Assembly (NCBI RefSeq): GCF_029906645.1
Contig: NZ_JARYGZ010000002.1
Location: 1 to 64,000, forward strand
Length of the DNA: 64,000 bases
DNA from: Sphingomonas oryzagri
GTDB taxonomy: Bacteria; Pseudomonadota; Alphaproteobacteria; Sphingomonadales; Sphingomonadaceae
Reading direction: 5' to 3'
Shown here: piece after piece, positions 18,107-26,883 of the stretch
Layout of the letters: every line of letters begins with the position of its first letter
Numbering within the stretch: the first letter of the stretch is position 1
The notes under the pieces: generated by a model
The model's database searches: none
What the model was told of the DNA's origin: nothing
The model's input: only the letters and a program-made list of their open reading frames with translations
Translations under genes and position numbers: made by a program

Positions 18107-19369
18107 TTGGGGACCGACAGGCTCATGCGTTTTGCTTTGTCGGCGTACCGTGGATGTGCGGGCGCCGTTATCAGTCTGGGCCTGCTGGGCGCGCCGCTGG
18201 GCGCCGCCCAAGCAAGCACGATCAGCGCGATGTCGGTGAGCGGCAACGCGATCACGATGGCGTTCGATTCGGCGATCGACGGCGCGTCCGGGCTGATACT
18301 CGATACGCCGCGCCGGCTCGCCGTGGACATCCAGGGGCTGACGCCGGGCGCGATGACCGCTTCGGGCGGTCCCGTCCTGCAGACCCGCGTGGGCCAGGTG
18401 AGGCCGGGTGTCGGCCGCGTCGTGTTCGATCTCGCCGGCCGCAGCGTCGTGCGCCAGGCGAGCCTGTCCGACGATCACCGCACCCTCACTCTCCAGCTCG
18501 CCGATGCCTCGCCCCGCGAATTCGCCAATGCGGCGCGCGTCGGCCGCGTGAGCTACGCCTCCTTCTCGCCGTCTCAGGGCAATGGCAGCGTCACCGTGCC
18601 GCTCGACGCGCCGACGCCCTATCGCCTGCCGATCCCGGCGGTGGAAGGCCGCGCCAACAAGCCGCTGGTGGTGATCGATGCCGGCCATGGCGGCCACGAT
18701 CCGGGTTCGCTGTCGATCGACGGCCGCTATCGCGAGAAGGACGCGACGCTGCAGATCGCCAAGGCGATCCGCGACGAACTGCTGAAATCGGGCCGGGTGC
18801 GTGTGGCGCTGACCCGTTCGGACGACCGCTTCCTGATCCTGCAGGAACGCCGCGAGATCGCACGACGGCTCCATGCCGACCTGTTCATCTCGGTCCATTG
18901 CGACAGCGCACCGGGATCGAACGCGAGCGGCGCCACCGTCTACACGCTGTCCGAAGTCTCGTCGGATCAGGTCGCCGCGCGTCTGGCGGCGAAGGAAAAT
19001 CGCTCGGACATCATCAACGGCGTCGATCTCGGCGACACCTCGAACGAGGTCGGCAACATCCTGATCGACCTGACGCAACGCGAGACGATGAACGCCTCGT
19101 CGCGTTTCGCCGACGTGCTCCAGCGCGAGCTGACCAGCGAGGGCGTCCAGTTCAAGACGACCTATCACCGCTTCGCCGGCCTCGCCGTGCTCAAGGCGCC
19201 GGACGTGCCCGCCGTGCTGCTCGAATCGGGCTACATCACTGATCCGGGCGATCTGAAGAAGCTGTTCTCCAAAAGCTACCAGCACGATCTGGCGGTCGGC
19301 GTGACGCAGGCGGTGGAGGCCCACTTCGCCCGCCGGCTGGGCCGGACGGATGTGGCGCTGAACGATTGA
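18107..19369 (+). CDS. N-acetylmuramoyl-L-alanine amidase with AMIN domain
   Basis: The enzyme cleaves the bond between muramic acid and the stem peptide and helps separate daughter cells. It is 420 residues: a signal peptide ending near AQAS, an AMIN domain (about 40-150) for targeting, and an Amidase_3 domain. Zinc ligands and catalytic residues are seen in IDAGHGGHDPG, REKDATLQIA, SVHCDS and LLESGY. The TTG at 18107 has GGAG five bases before it; the ATG at 18125 gives a cleaner signal peptide and is a real alternative. It precedes mrcA by about 80 bases, a pairing common in alphaproteobacteria. EnvC-type activators such as that at 58 kb act on this enzyme class. Confidence 0.92.
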   Translation: MGTDRLMRFALSAYRGCAGAVISLGLLGAPLGAAQASTISAMSVSGNAITMAFDSAIDGASGLILDTPRRLAVDIQGLTPGAMTASGGPVLQTRVGQVRPGVGRVVFDLAGRSVVRQASLSDDHRTLTLQLADASPREFANAARVGRVSYASFSPSQGNGSVTVPLDAPTPYRLPIPAVEGRANKPLVVIDAGHGGHDPGSLSIDGRYREKDATLQIAKAIRDELLKSGRVRVALTRSDDRFLILQERREIARRLHADLFISVHCDSAPGSNASGATVYTLSEVSSDQVAARLAAKENRSDIINGVDLGDTSNEVGNILIDLTQRETMNASSRFADVLQRELTSEGVQFKTTYHRFAGLAVLKAPDVPAVLLESGYITDPGDLKKLFSKSYQHDLAVGVTQAVEAHFARRLGRTDVALND

Positions 19370-19450
19370 GCATCACGCGGGGCACAGGGAAGACGGATCG
19401 CCGCACCGCCGCTTCCCTTCCCCCGCGTTCCCCTCTAGACCGCGCAGCGC

Positions 19451-21937
19451 ATGGAAGATCAGGCGGATAACGGCGGCGGACGGGCGACGATCAGGCGGGA
19501 GGACGATCCCCGCTGGCGGCGTATCCTGCGTTCGCGGTGGAGCAAGGCGTTCGGCGGACTGATCGGCATCGGCCTGGTCGGCATCCTCGCCATCTGGCTG
19601 ATCTTCGCGCGCGACCTGCCGTCGACCGACAAATTGCTCGCCTACGAACCGCCGCTGCCGACCAACCTGCGCGGGATCGACGGCGCGCCGATCTACACCT
19701 TCGCGCGCGAGCGGCGCGTCCAGCTCTCCTATGGCGAGCTGCCGCCGCTGCTGGTCGATGCCTTCGTGTCGGCGGAGGACAAGAATTTCTTCAGCCACCA
19801 CGGGATCGACGTGACCGGGCTGGCCGGCGCGGTGGTCGATTATGTGCGCAAGGCCGGCACCGGGGATCGCGCGCGCGGTGGCTCCACCATCACCCAGCAG
19901 GTCGCCAAGAACCTGCTGACCGGCAACGAATATTCGATCAAGCGCAAGGTTCGCGAGGCGATCCTGGCGGTGAAGATCGAGCAGACGCTGTCCAAGCAGC
20001 AGATCATCGAAATCTACCTCAACCAGATCTTTCTCGGCCGGAACGCCTATGGCGTCGAGGCGGCGGCGCAGAGCTATTTCGGCAAGGACGTAAAGGATCT
20101 GACGCTGCCGGAGATGGCCTATCTCGCCATCCTGCCCAAGGCGCCCAGCAACTACACGCCCGAACATGACATGGATCGCGCGCTGGCGCGGCGCTCCTAC
20201 GTGCTGCGCGAAATGGCGAAGAACGGCTACATTACCGAGGCGCAGCGGCAGGAGGCGGACAACGCCCCGCTCGGCGCGATCGAGCGCCAGCCCATCCGGC
20301 AGGAGATGCCGCCCGGCTATTTCGCCGAGGAAGTGCGCCGCGAGCTGATCCAGAAGTTCGGCGAGAATGACGAGGACGGCCCCTATTCCGTTTATGGCGG
20401 CGGCCTGTGGGTGCGCACCTCGTTCGACGCGACCAAGCAGGCGGCGGCCGAGAAAGCGCTGCGCGACGGCCTCGCCCGTTATGCCAACGGCCATGGCTGG
20501 AGCGGGCCGTCCGGCCATATCGAGGTGGGCGAAGGCTGGCAGGGCCGGCTGATCGCCGCCAATGTCGGGCCGGGTTATGCCGACTGGAAGAAGGCGGTCG
20601 TGCTGTCCAAATCGGGCGGCGTCGCCGAAATCGGCTTCGAGGACGGCACCAAGGACGAATTGCCCTCTTCCGCGGCCTCCACGCCGAAAACCGGCACCGC
20701 GACCGCCGCCTATAACTTCCTCCAGCCCGGCGACCTGATCGTCGTGAAGAAGGACGTCTCCACCTGGACGCTGCGCTCCATCCCGGCGATCTCCGGCGGC
20801 ATGGTGATCGAGAACCCGCATACCGGGCAGATCCTCGCCATGCAGGGCGGCTGGGATTTCCGCGGGGGCAGCTTCAACCGCGCGACGCAGGCGCTGCGCC
20901 AGCCCGGCTCCACCTTCAAGCCGATCGTCTACTCGGCCGCGCTCGACAACGGGATGACCCCGGCCTCGATCGTGGTCGACGGGCCGTTCTGCGTGTTCCA
21001 GACGGCGCGGCTCGGCACCAAATGCTTCCGCAACTTCGGCGGCGGCTATGCCGGCCCCAAGACGATGCGCTGGGGCCTCGAACAGTCGCGCAACCTGATG
21101 ACGGTGCGCATCGCCAGCCAGATCGGCATGGACAAGGTGACGCAGAACGCCCGCAACCTGGGCGTCGGCGATTACCCGAACCAGCTCGCCTACGCGCTGG
21201 GCGCGGGCGACACGACCGTGCTCAAGATGGTCAACGCCTATTCGGCGCTCGACAATCTCGGCCGCCAGATGCCGCCGACGCTCATCGACTATGTGCAGGA
21301 TCGCCACGGCAAGGTGATCTATCGCGCCGACACGCGGCCGTGCGACGGCTGCAACGCGCCCGACTGGAACGGCAAGCCGATGCCGCGGCCGCCGGTCCGC
21401 GGCAAGCAGGTGATCGACGCCACCACCGCCACCCAGATCGTCCACATGATGGAAGGCGTCGTCCAGCGCGGCACCGCCACGATCCTGCGCGATCTCGGCC
21501 GTCCGATGTTCGGCAAGACCGGCACCACCACGGGGCCGACCAACGTGTGGTTCGTCGGCGGATCGGCCGATCTCGTCGGCGGCCTCTATCTCGGTTACGA
21601 CCGGCCGCGTCCGCTGGGCGGCTATGCGCAGGGCGGCACGATCGCGGCGCCGGTGTTCAAGCAGTTCGCGCTGGCGACGATGAAGGACGATCCTGTGAAG
21701 CCCTTCCCGCTGGCGCCGGGCATCCGCATGGTCCGCGTCGATCGCGCCACCGGCCGGCGCGTCTATGGCGGCTGGCCGAGCAACGACCCGCTCTCCCCGA
21801 TCATCTGGGAGGCGTTCAAGCCCGAGACCGAGCCGCGCCGCACGATCAAGCGCGAGACCGCGATCAAGGATGCGCCGAAGAGCCAGCCGAAGGCAAGCGA
21901 CGCGGACTTCTTGCAACAACAGGGCGGGATTTACTAA
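19451..21937 (+). CDS. mrcA: Penicillin-binding protein 1A
   Basis: A bifunctional peptidoglycan synthase of 828 residues. It has a short cytoplasmic tail, a membrane anchor near residues 35-57, a GT51 domain (EDKNFFSHHGID near 108, GGSTITQQVAKNLL), an OB-like insertion (about 310-420), and a transpeptidase domain with the acylated serine in PGSTFK near 486, SRN as second motif and FGKTGTT near 687. The length and insertion match MrcA. It follows the amidase gene and precedes prfB, a conserved order. It is the larger of two class A enzymes in the window. Confidence 0.95.
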   Translation: MEDQADNGGGRATIRREDDPRWRRILRSRWSKAFGGLIGIGLVGILAIWLIFARDLPSTDKLLAYEPPLPTNLRGIDGAPIYTFARERRVQLSYGELPPLLVDAFVSAEDKNFFSHHGIDVTGLAGAVVDYVRKAGTGDRARGGSTITQQVAKNLLTGNEYSIKRKVREAILAVKIEQTLSKQQIIEIYLNQIFLGRNAYGVEAAAQSYFGKDVKDLTLPEMAYLAILPKAPSNYTPEHDMDRALARRSYVLREMAKNGYITEAQRQEADNAPLGAIERQPIRQEMPPGYFAEEVRRELIQKFGENDEDGPYSVYGGGLWVRTSFDATKQAAAEKALRDGLARYANGHGWSGPSGHIEVGEGWQGRLIAANVGPGYADWKKAVVLSKSGGVAEIGFEDGTKDELPSSAASTPKTGTATAAYNFLQPGDLIVVKKDVSTWTLRSIPAISGGMVIENPHTGQILAMQGGWDFRGGSFNRATQALRQPGSTFKPIVYSAALDNGMTPASIVVDGPFCVFQTARLGTKCFRNFGGGYAGPKTMRWGLEQSRNLMTVRIASQIGMDKVTQNARNLGVGDYPNQLAYALGAGDTTVLKMVNAYSALDNLGRQMPPTLIDYVQDRHGKVIYRADTRPCDGCNAPDWNGKPMPRPPVRGKQVIDATTATQIVHMMEGVVQRGTATILRDLGRPMFGKTGTTTGPTNVWFVGGSADLVGGLYLGYDRPRPLGGYAQGGTIAAPVFKQFALATMKDDPVKPFPLAPGIRMVRVDRATGRRVYGGWPSNDPLSPIIWEAFKPETEPRRTIKRETAIKDAPKSQPKASDADFLQQQGGIY

Positions 21938-21960
21938 AGCCGGATCGTCGCCCCGGCGCT

Positions 21961-22044
21961 CGTCATTGCGAGGAGCGAAGCGACGAAGCAATCCATCAGC
22001 GCAGCGCCTGCGGCGTGGATTGCTTCGCTGCGCTCGCAATGACG
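21961..22044. repeat. Palindromic repeat, family A (copy 3)
   Basis: An 84-bp element bounded by CGTCATTGCGAG and CTCGCAATGACG, with inner arms GCAATCCA and TGGATTGCTTCG. It sits in the mrcA-prfB gap and is the best-preserved copy of family A here. Confidence 0.88.
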
Positions 22045-22124
22045 GCGCGATGTGTGCGATAGGCAGCGCCCCTGTCTTGGAGCCGGTACTCGCCGGCATG
22101 ACGAATTAGGTTCTGGAGTTTCCG

Positions 22125-23252
22125 ATGCGCGCCGAAGCGCAAGCCCATGTCGAGAAGATCAACGCCGCGATGGCGCTCGTCCGCCGGTTCATCGATTGGG
22201 ACCGCGCGCTGCGCCGTCTCGACGAACTGAACGCACGCGTCGAGGATCCGTCGCTGTGGAACGATCCCAAGCAGGCGCAGGCGATCATGTCCGAACGCCG
22301 CCGGCTCGACGAATCGATCAACGCGGTGAAGACGATCGAAAAGGATCGCGACGGCACGATCGAGCTGATCGAGCTGGCCGAGATGGAGGGCGACACCGCC
22401 ATCGAGGACGAGGCGGTCGCCAGCCTCGGCGCGCTAGCCGAACGGTCCGAGATCGACAAGATCAAGGCGCTGCTGGCGGGCGAGGCCGACGGCAACAACG
22501 CCTTCATCGAGATCAACGCGGGTGCCGGCGGCACCGAGAGCCAAGACTGGGCCGGGATGCTCCAGCGCATGTACACGCGCTGGGCCGAGCGGCGCGGCCT
22601 CAAGGTCGAGCTGATCGACTTCCACGACGGCGAACAGGCCGGCATCAAGTCCGCCACCCTGCTGGTGAAGGGCGAAAACGCCTTCGGCTGGGCCAAGACC
22701 GAGAGCGGCGTCCACCGCCTCGTCCGCATCTCGCCCTATGATAGCGCCGCGCGCCGCCACACCAGCTTCTCGAGCGTGTGGGTCTATCCGGAGGTCGACG
22801 ATGACATCGACATCCAGATCGAGGACAAGGATCTGCGCATCGACACCTATCGCGCATCCGGCGCCGGCGGCCAGCACGTCAACCGCACCGATTCGGCCGT
22901 CCGCATCGTCCACCTGCCCACCAACATCGTGGTGCAGAGCCAGGACGACCGATCGCAGCACAAGAATCGCGAGACCGCCTTCAAACGCCTGCGCGCCAAG
23001 CTCTACGAGCGCGAGCTGCAGATCCGCGAGGCCAAGGCGAACGCCGAGAACGCCACCAAGACCGATATCGGCTGGGGCCACCAGATCCGATCCTACGTAC
23101 TCCAGCCGTATCAGATGGTGAAGGATCTGCGCACCGGAGTGACATCGACGGCGCCCGACGAGGTGCTCGACGGCGCGCTCGATCCGTTCATGGCCGCCGC
23201 GCTGTCGCAGCGCGTAACGGGCGAATCGGCGGACGTGGAGGACGTCGATTGA
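22125..23252 (+). CDS. prfB: Peptide chain release factor 2
   Basis: RF2 ends translation at UGA and UAA. The 375-residue protein carries the peptidyl-tRNA hydrolysis motif GGQ at 248-250 and a stop-codon recognition loop reading SPY at 203-205, where E. coli has SPF. The reading frame is continuous from the ATG, so the programmed frameshift that controls E. coli prfB is absent. The next gene's TTG start overlaps the stop codon (TTGA), so the pair is probably co-transcribed. A palindromic repeat separates it from mrcA. Confidence 0.95.
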   Translation: MRAEAQAHVEKINAAMALVRRFIDWDRALRRLDELNARVEDPSLWNDPKQAQAIMSERRRLDESINAVKTIEKDRDGTIELIELAEMEGDTAIEDEAVASLGALAERSEIDKIKALLAGEADGNNAFIEINAGAGGTESQDWAGMLQRMYTRWAERRGLKVELIDFHDGEQAGIKSATLLVKGENAFGWAKTESGVHRLVRISPYDSAARRHTSFSSVWVYPEVDDDIDIQIEDKDLRIDTYRASGAGGQHVNRTDSAVRIVHLPTNIVVQSQDDRSQHKNRETAFKRLRAKLYERELQIREAKANAENATKTDIGWGHQIRSYVLQPYQMVKDLRTGVTSTAPDEVLDGALDPFMAAALSQRVTGESADVEDVD

Positions 23253-23986
23253 GGCGAGCGCTTGCGCTCGTACTGATGACGCTGCCGCTCGCCGCCTGCG
23301 GGAAGGACAAGCACGACCAGCCGCCGACACCGCAGTTCCAGCGTAACAAGGATGGCTTCCCGCTCCCCGCGCGGCCCGTCGCCAGCATCGTCGAGACCGC
23401 CTATTCGACCGAGGCCGCGCGCGACAAGCTCGACGAGGCGCGCGCGGTGATGGACAAGGCCGGGATCAAACGCGGCATGACCGTCGCCGACATCGGCGCG
23501 GGCGAAGGCTATTACACCATCCGCCTCGCCGCCCGCGTCGGCGACAACGGCCGCGTGCTGGCCGAGGATATCGTGCCCGATGTGCGCGATGCGCTGGCCG
23601 AGCGCGTCAATCGCGAGCGGCTGGACAATGTCAGCGTACGGCTGGGCGACCCGGCCAATCCGCGCCTGCCGCCCAACAGCTTCGACCGCGTGCTGATGGT
23701 CCACATGTACCACGAGGTCGCCCAGCCCTACGAATTCCTGTGGAACGTGCGGCCCGCGCTCAAGCCCGGCGGCGAGCTGGTGGTGGTCGATGCCGACCGT
23801 CCGACCTTCCGCCACGGCACCCCGCCGCGCCTGCTGGAATGCGAGCTGAAGGCGGTCGGCTTCGAGCGGGTTAACCAACGCGAGATGCCGTCGGCCGGCG
23901 GCTACCTCGCCACCTTCGTGGCGAAGGGCGAACGCCCCCTGCCGCAGGCCATCCACCCCTGCGACGCGAACGGCAAGCCGCTCTAG
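23249..23986 (+). CDS. SAM-dependent methyltransferase with lipoprotein signal
   Basis: This 245-residue protein begins with a lipoprotein signal ([16 protein letters not shown], lipobox LAAC) followed by a class I methyltransferase fold: [16 protein letters not shown] is motif I, and VLMVHMYHE and [12 protein letters not shown] are later strands. The TTG start overlaps the prfB stop codon and lies eight bases after GGAGG. If the signal works, the enzyme would sit outside the cytoplasm, where S-adenosylmethionine is not known to be supplied. The same lineage of predicted methyltransferases (COG4798-like) often carries signal sequences. The substrate is unknown. Confidence 0.8.
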   Translation: MRRALALVLMTLPLAACGKDKHDQPPTPQFQRNKDGFPLPARPVASIVETAYSTEAARDKLDEARAVMDKAGIKRGMTVADIGAGEGYYTIRLAARVGDNGRVLAEDIVPDVRDALAERVNRERLDNVSVRLGDPANPRLPPNSFDRVLMVHMYHEVAQPYEFLWNVRPALKPGGELVVVDADRPTFRHGTPPRLLECELKAVGFERVNQREMPSAGGYLATFVAKGERPLPQAIHPCDANGKPL

Positions 23987-24363
23987 AGCAACCCCAGCAA
24001 CCGGAAGCTCGCCCATTCGCCGCGCGCGACGAGGACATGATCGAGCAGGTGCAGCCCCAGCGCACCGGCGCCTTCCGCCAGCCGACGGGTCGCGCGGATA
24101 TCCTGCGGACTGGGCGCCGCATCGCCCGCCGGATGGTTGTGCGCGACGATCAGGCCCCACGCCCCGCAGGCCAGCGCATCCCGCAGCAGCGCGCCCACCG
24201 GTAGCGACGCCGAACAGGCATCGCCCGGCCCGCCGCGCCGCATCGCCAGCACCCCGCCCTGCCGATCGAGCGTGGCCGACCAGAGATGCTCGCGCCCGCG
24301 CCCGGCCAGTTCGCCGAACAGGGCGAAGGCATCGGCAGGGCTGACGACGCGCGCGCATTGCAT
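23983..24363 (-). CDS. Compact RadC-like JAB/MPN-domain protein
   Basis: This 126-residue protein consists of only the C-terminal half of RadC. The JAMM metal-binding motif is intact: HNHPAG then SPQD (residues 75-88). The helix-hairpin-helix N-terminal domain of standard RadC (about 220 residues) is absent, and upstream sequence in the same frame shows no remnant. RadC's role is unsettled; it was once tied to DNA repair but that is doubted. Its 3' end overlaps the tail of the methyltransferase gene, with which it converges. It diverges from thyA. Confidence 0.75.
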   Translation of the reverse strand: MQCARVVSPADAFALFGELAGRGREHLWSATLDRQGGVLAMRRGGPGDACSASLPVGALLRDALACGAWGLIVAHNHPAGDAAPSPQDIRATRRLAEGAGALGLHLLDHVLVARGEWASFRLLGLL

Positions 24364-24483
24364 GGCGCGAGGAGTGGAACCGCCACGACCGAACGGCAAA
24401 GGACGACTTGTCCACAATGGAGTGATCGGTTCGTGATCGGGGCCGCTTGGACTCGCCGCCGCGCTGGTGCACAAGCTGCACCC

Positions 24484-25278
24484 GTGAAAGCCTATCTCGA
24501 TCTCATGCAGCGCATCCTCGACGAAGGCGTCGAGCAGCACGACCGCACCGGTGTCGGCACCTTGAGCGTGTTCGGCCACCAGATGCGGTTCGATCTCTCC
24601 AAGGGCTTCCCGCTGGTGACGACCAAGAAGCTCCACCTGCGATCGATCATCGTCGAATTGCTGTGGTTCCTGCGCGGCGACACCAACGTGAAGTGGCTGC
24701 AGGAACGCCGAGTCAGCATCTGGGACGAATGGGCGGCGTCGGACGGCGAGCTCGGCCCGGTATACGGCAAGCAGTGGCGCCGCTGGGAAGGGCCGGACGG
24801 GCAGGTCATCGACCAGATCGCCGAGCTGGTCCGCCAGATCAGGGAACAACCCGCCTCGCGCCGCCAGATCGTCTCCGCCTGGAACCCGGCGGACCTGCCG
24901 CAAATGGCGCTGGCGCCGTGCCACTGCCTGTTCCAGACGCGGGTGGCGAACGGCCGGCTCGACCTCCAGCTCTACCAGCGCTCGGCCGACGTGTTCCTCG
25001 GCGTGCCGTTCAACATCGCGAGCTATGCGCTGCTGGTTCACATCCTCGCCCAGCAGTGCGATCTGGAGCCAGGCACCTTCGTGTGGACCGGCGGCGACTG
25101 CCACCTCTATTCCAACCATCTGGAGCAGGCGCGCCTGCAGCTGACCCGCGATCCCAAGCCGCTGCCGACGCTGAAGATCCTGCGCAAGGCCGACAGCATA
25201 GACGGCTACGAGCCGGAAGACTTCGTGATCGAAGGCTATGAGGCGCATCCGCACATCAAGGGCGCGGTGGCGGTATGA
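24484..25278 (+). CDS. thyA: Thymidylate synthase
   Basis: ThyA methylates dUMP to dTMP with methylene-tetrahydrofolate. The product from GTG 24484 is 264 residues, the same length as E. coli ThyA. The catalytic cysteine lies in LAPCHCLFQ near residue 145, and the N-terminus ([14 protein letters not shown]) and [18 protein letters not shown] are canonical. Longer open sequence upstream does not resemble the family. Its stop overlaps the folA start (ATGA), so the two folate-cycle enzymes are coupled: ThyA produces dihydrofolate and FolA reduces it. Confidence 0.96.
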   Translation: MKAYLDLMQRILDEGVEQHDRTGVGTLSVFGHQMRFDLSKGFPLVTTKKLHLRSIIVELLWFLRGDTNVKWLQERRVSIWDEWAASDGELGPVYGKQWRRWEGPDGQVIDQIAELVRQIREQPASRRQIVSAWNPADLPQMALAPCHCLFQTRVANGRLDLQLYQRSADVFLGVPFNIASYALLVHILAQQCDLEPGTFVWTGGDCHLYSNHLEQARLQLTRDPKPLPTLKILRKADSIDGYEPEDFVIEGYEAHPHIKGAVAV

Positions 25279-25748
25279 GCCGGCCGGAAATCGTCTTCTA
25301 CGTCGCCCGCGCCGACAATGGCGTGATCGGCAAGGACGGCGCGCTGCCGTGGCGGCTGCCGGAAGACCTCAAGCGCTTCAAGGCGATGACGATGGGCAAG
25401 CCGATGGTGATGGGCCGCAAGACCTTCGAGAGCTTCCCCAGCCTTCTGGTCGGCCGCCGCCACATCGTGCTGACCCGCGATGCCGGCTGGTCGAAGCCGG
25501 GCGCCGAGGTGGCACACGATGTCGACAGCGCGATCGCGCTGGCCGGCGACGCGGAGGAGATCGCGGTGATCGGCGGGGCGGAGATCTACCGCCTGTTCAT
25601 GGACCGCGCCCATCGCATCGAGCTGACCGAAGTGCATCGCTCGCCCGACGGCGACACCAAGATGCCGCCGCTTGGGCAGGGTTGGCGCATCGAGAATCGC
25701 GTTCTGGGCGGGCCGGACTTCGATTTCGTCACGCTGGTACGCCCGTAA
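25275..25748 (+). CDS. folA: Dihydrofolate reductase
   Basis: FolA reduces dihydrofolate to tetrahydrofolate with NADPH. It is 157 residues, the normal bacterial size. Visible landmarks are [20 protein letters not shown] (substrate and M20-type loop; the acidic residue is E/D here), MGRKTFES (NADPH site) and [11 protein letters not shown]. It is translationally coupled to thyA. A GCCCCCTC/GAGGGGGC hairpin follows it. Confidence 0.96.
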   Translation: MSRPEIVFYVARADNGVIGKDGALPWRLPEDLKRFKAMTMGKPMVMGRKTFESFPSLLVGRRHIVLTRDAGWSKPGAEVAHDVDSAIALAGDAEEIAVIGGAEIYRLFMDRAHRIELTEVHRSPDGDTKMPPLGQGWRIENRVLGGPDFDFVTLVRP

Positions 25749-25749
25749 C

Positions 25750-25770
25750 GCCCCCTCCCAGCGAGGGGGC
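25750..25770. terminator. GC-rich hairpin after folA
   Basis: A perfect 8-bp stem, GCCCCCTC/GAGGGGGC, with a CCAGC loop starts just past the folA stop codon. A poly-T tail is absent, so its use as a terminator is uncertain; ribF begins only 36 bases later. Confidence 0.45.
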
Positions 25771-25806
25771 TAGCTCCGCCCCGCCCCTCTGCTATAGCGC
25801 GCCTCC

Positions 25807-26736
25807 ATGGAACGGCTCTCCGGGGACCGCCCCGTCCCCGAGCATCTGCGCGGCGGCGTCGTGGCGCTCGGCAATTTCGACGGATTCCACATCGGCCACC
25901 AGGCGGTGGTGGGCCGTGCGCTGGAACGCGCCCGCGCCGAAGGGCGCCCCGCGCTGGTCGCCACCTTCGATCCGCATCCCGCCCGCCTGTTCCGGCCCGA
26001 AGCCCCGCATTTCCTGCTGACCACCATGGCGCAGCGGCTCGATCTGTTCGAGGCGTTCGGCATGGACGGCGCGATCGTGCTGCCCTTCGATCGCGCGATG
26101 GCCGCCGTCAGCCCCGAAGGCTTCGTCGCCGACTGGCTGTTCGACCGGATCGGCGCGGGCGCGGTGGTGACGGGGCACGACTTCACCTTCGGCAAGGATC
26201 GCGCCGGCACGACGGATGCGCTGGCATCGCTCGGCCGCACCTACGGCCTCGGCGCCGAGGCGATCGCGCCGGTGGAAGCCGACGGCGCCGTCGCTTCCTC
26301 CACCCGCATCCGCGAGCATCTGCGGAGCGGTGCGCCGCAGGCGGCGGCGCGGCTGCTCACCCGGCCCTTCACCATCCGGGGCGCGGTGCAGCACGGCGAC
26401 AAGCTCGGCCGCACGATCGGCTATCCCACCGCCAACGTCGCGATCGGCGATTACCTCCGCCCCGCTTACGGCGTCTATGCGGTGCGCGGGCGGCTGGCGG
26501 ACGGGCGCGTGGTGGATGGCGCGGCCAATCTTGGCGTGCGGCCTCAGTTCGATCCGCCCAAGGAATTGCTGGAGCCGTATTTCTTCGATTTCTCGGGCGA
26601 TCTCTACGGCCAGACGATCGAGGTGGAGCTGATCGAGTTCCTCCGCCCCGAGGCGAAGTTCGACAGCCTCGACGCGCTGGTCGCCCAGATCGGCCGGGAT
26701 TGCGAAGAGGCGAAGCGCATCCTCTCCCCTCCCTGA
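25807..26736 (+). CDS. ribF: Bifunctional riboflavin kinase / FAD synthetase
   Basis: RibF makes FMN from riboflavin and then FAD. The 309-residue protein has an N-terminal nucleotidyltransferase domain (GNFDGFHIGHQAVV at about 20-33, DFTFGKDRAG) and a C-terminal flavokinase domain (GDKLGRTIGYPTANV near 198, with AYGVYAV). The last residues before the stop (LSPP) and the TGA itself are encoded by a dispersed palindrome, so the native C-terminus may have been altered. It starts a run with ileS and lspA, a common order. Confidence 0.95.
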   Translation: MERLSGDRPVPEHLRGGVVALGNFDGFHIGHQAVVGRALERARAEGRPALVATFDPHPARLFRPEAPHFLLTTMAQRLDLFEAFGMDGAIVLPFDRAMAAVSPEGFVADWLFDRIGAGAVVTGHDFTFGKDRAGTTDALASLGRTYGLGAEAIAPVEADGAVASSTRIREHLRSGAPQAAARLLTRPFTIRGAVQHGDKLGRTIGYPTANVAIGDYLRPAYGVYAVRGRLADGRVVDGAANLGVRPQFDPPKELLEPYFFDFSGDLYGQTIEVELIEFLRPEAKFDSLDALVAQIGRDCEEAKRILSPP

Positions 26737-26828
26737 AAGGGAGGGGTCGGGGGTGGGTTCGCCTGAGGCCGGCGCGACCCAATCCGGAGACGAACCCACC
26801 CCTAACCCCTCCCTTTCAGGGAGGGGGA
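26724..26828. repeat. Palindromic repeat, family D
   Basis: Long inverted arms, about 38 bases each (CTCCCTGAAAGGGAGGGG with GGGTGGGTTCG, and the complementary CGAACCCACCCCT with CCTCCCTTTCAGGGAGG), flank a 29-base centre. Each arm also contains its own small hairpin (CCCTGAAAGGG). The left arm overlaps the end of ribF and provides its stop codon. Confidence 0.85.
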
Positions 26829-26883
26829 CCGCGCGGGAAAGGGCTTTGGCGGCGCCGAATCCTGCGCTAAAGCCCGCGGCGAT

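Noticed and set aside
19373-22099. A 908-residue open frame opposite mrcA
   Set aside because: Antisense shadow; all penicillin-binding-protein motifs are on the plus strand.
22125-23252. Programmed +1 frameshift in prfB, as in E. coli
   Set aside because: One uninterrupted frame gives a full-length RF2; there is no internal UGA with a slippery site.
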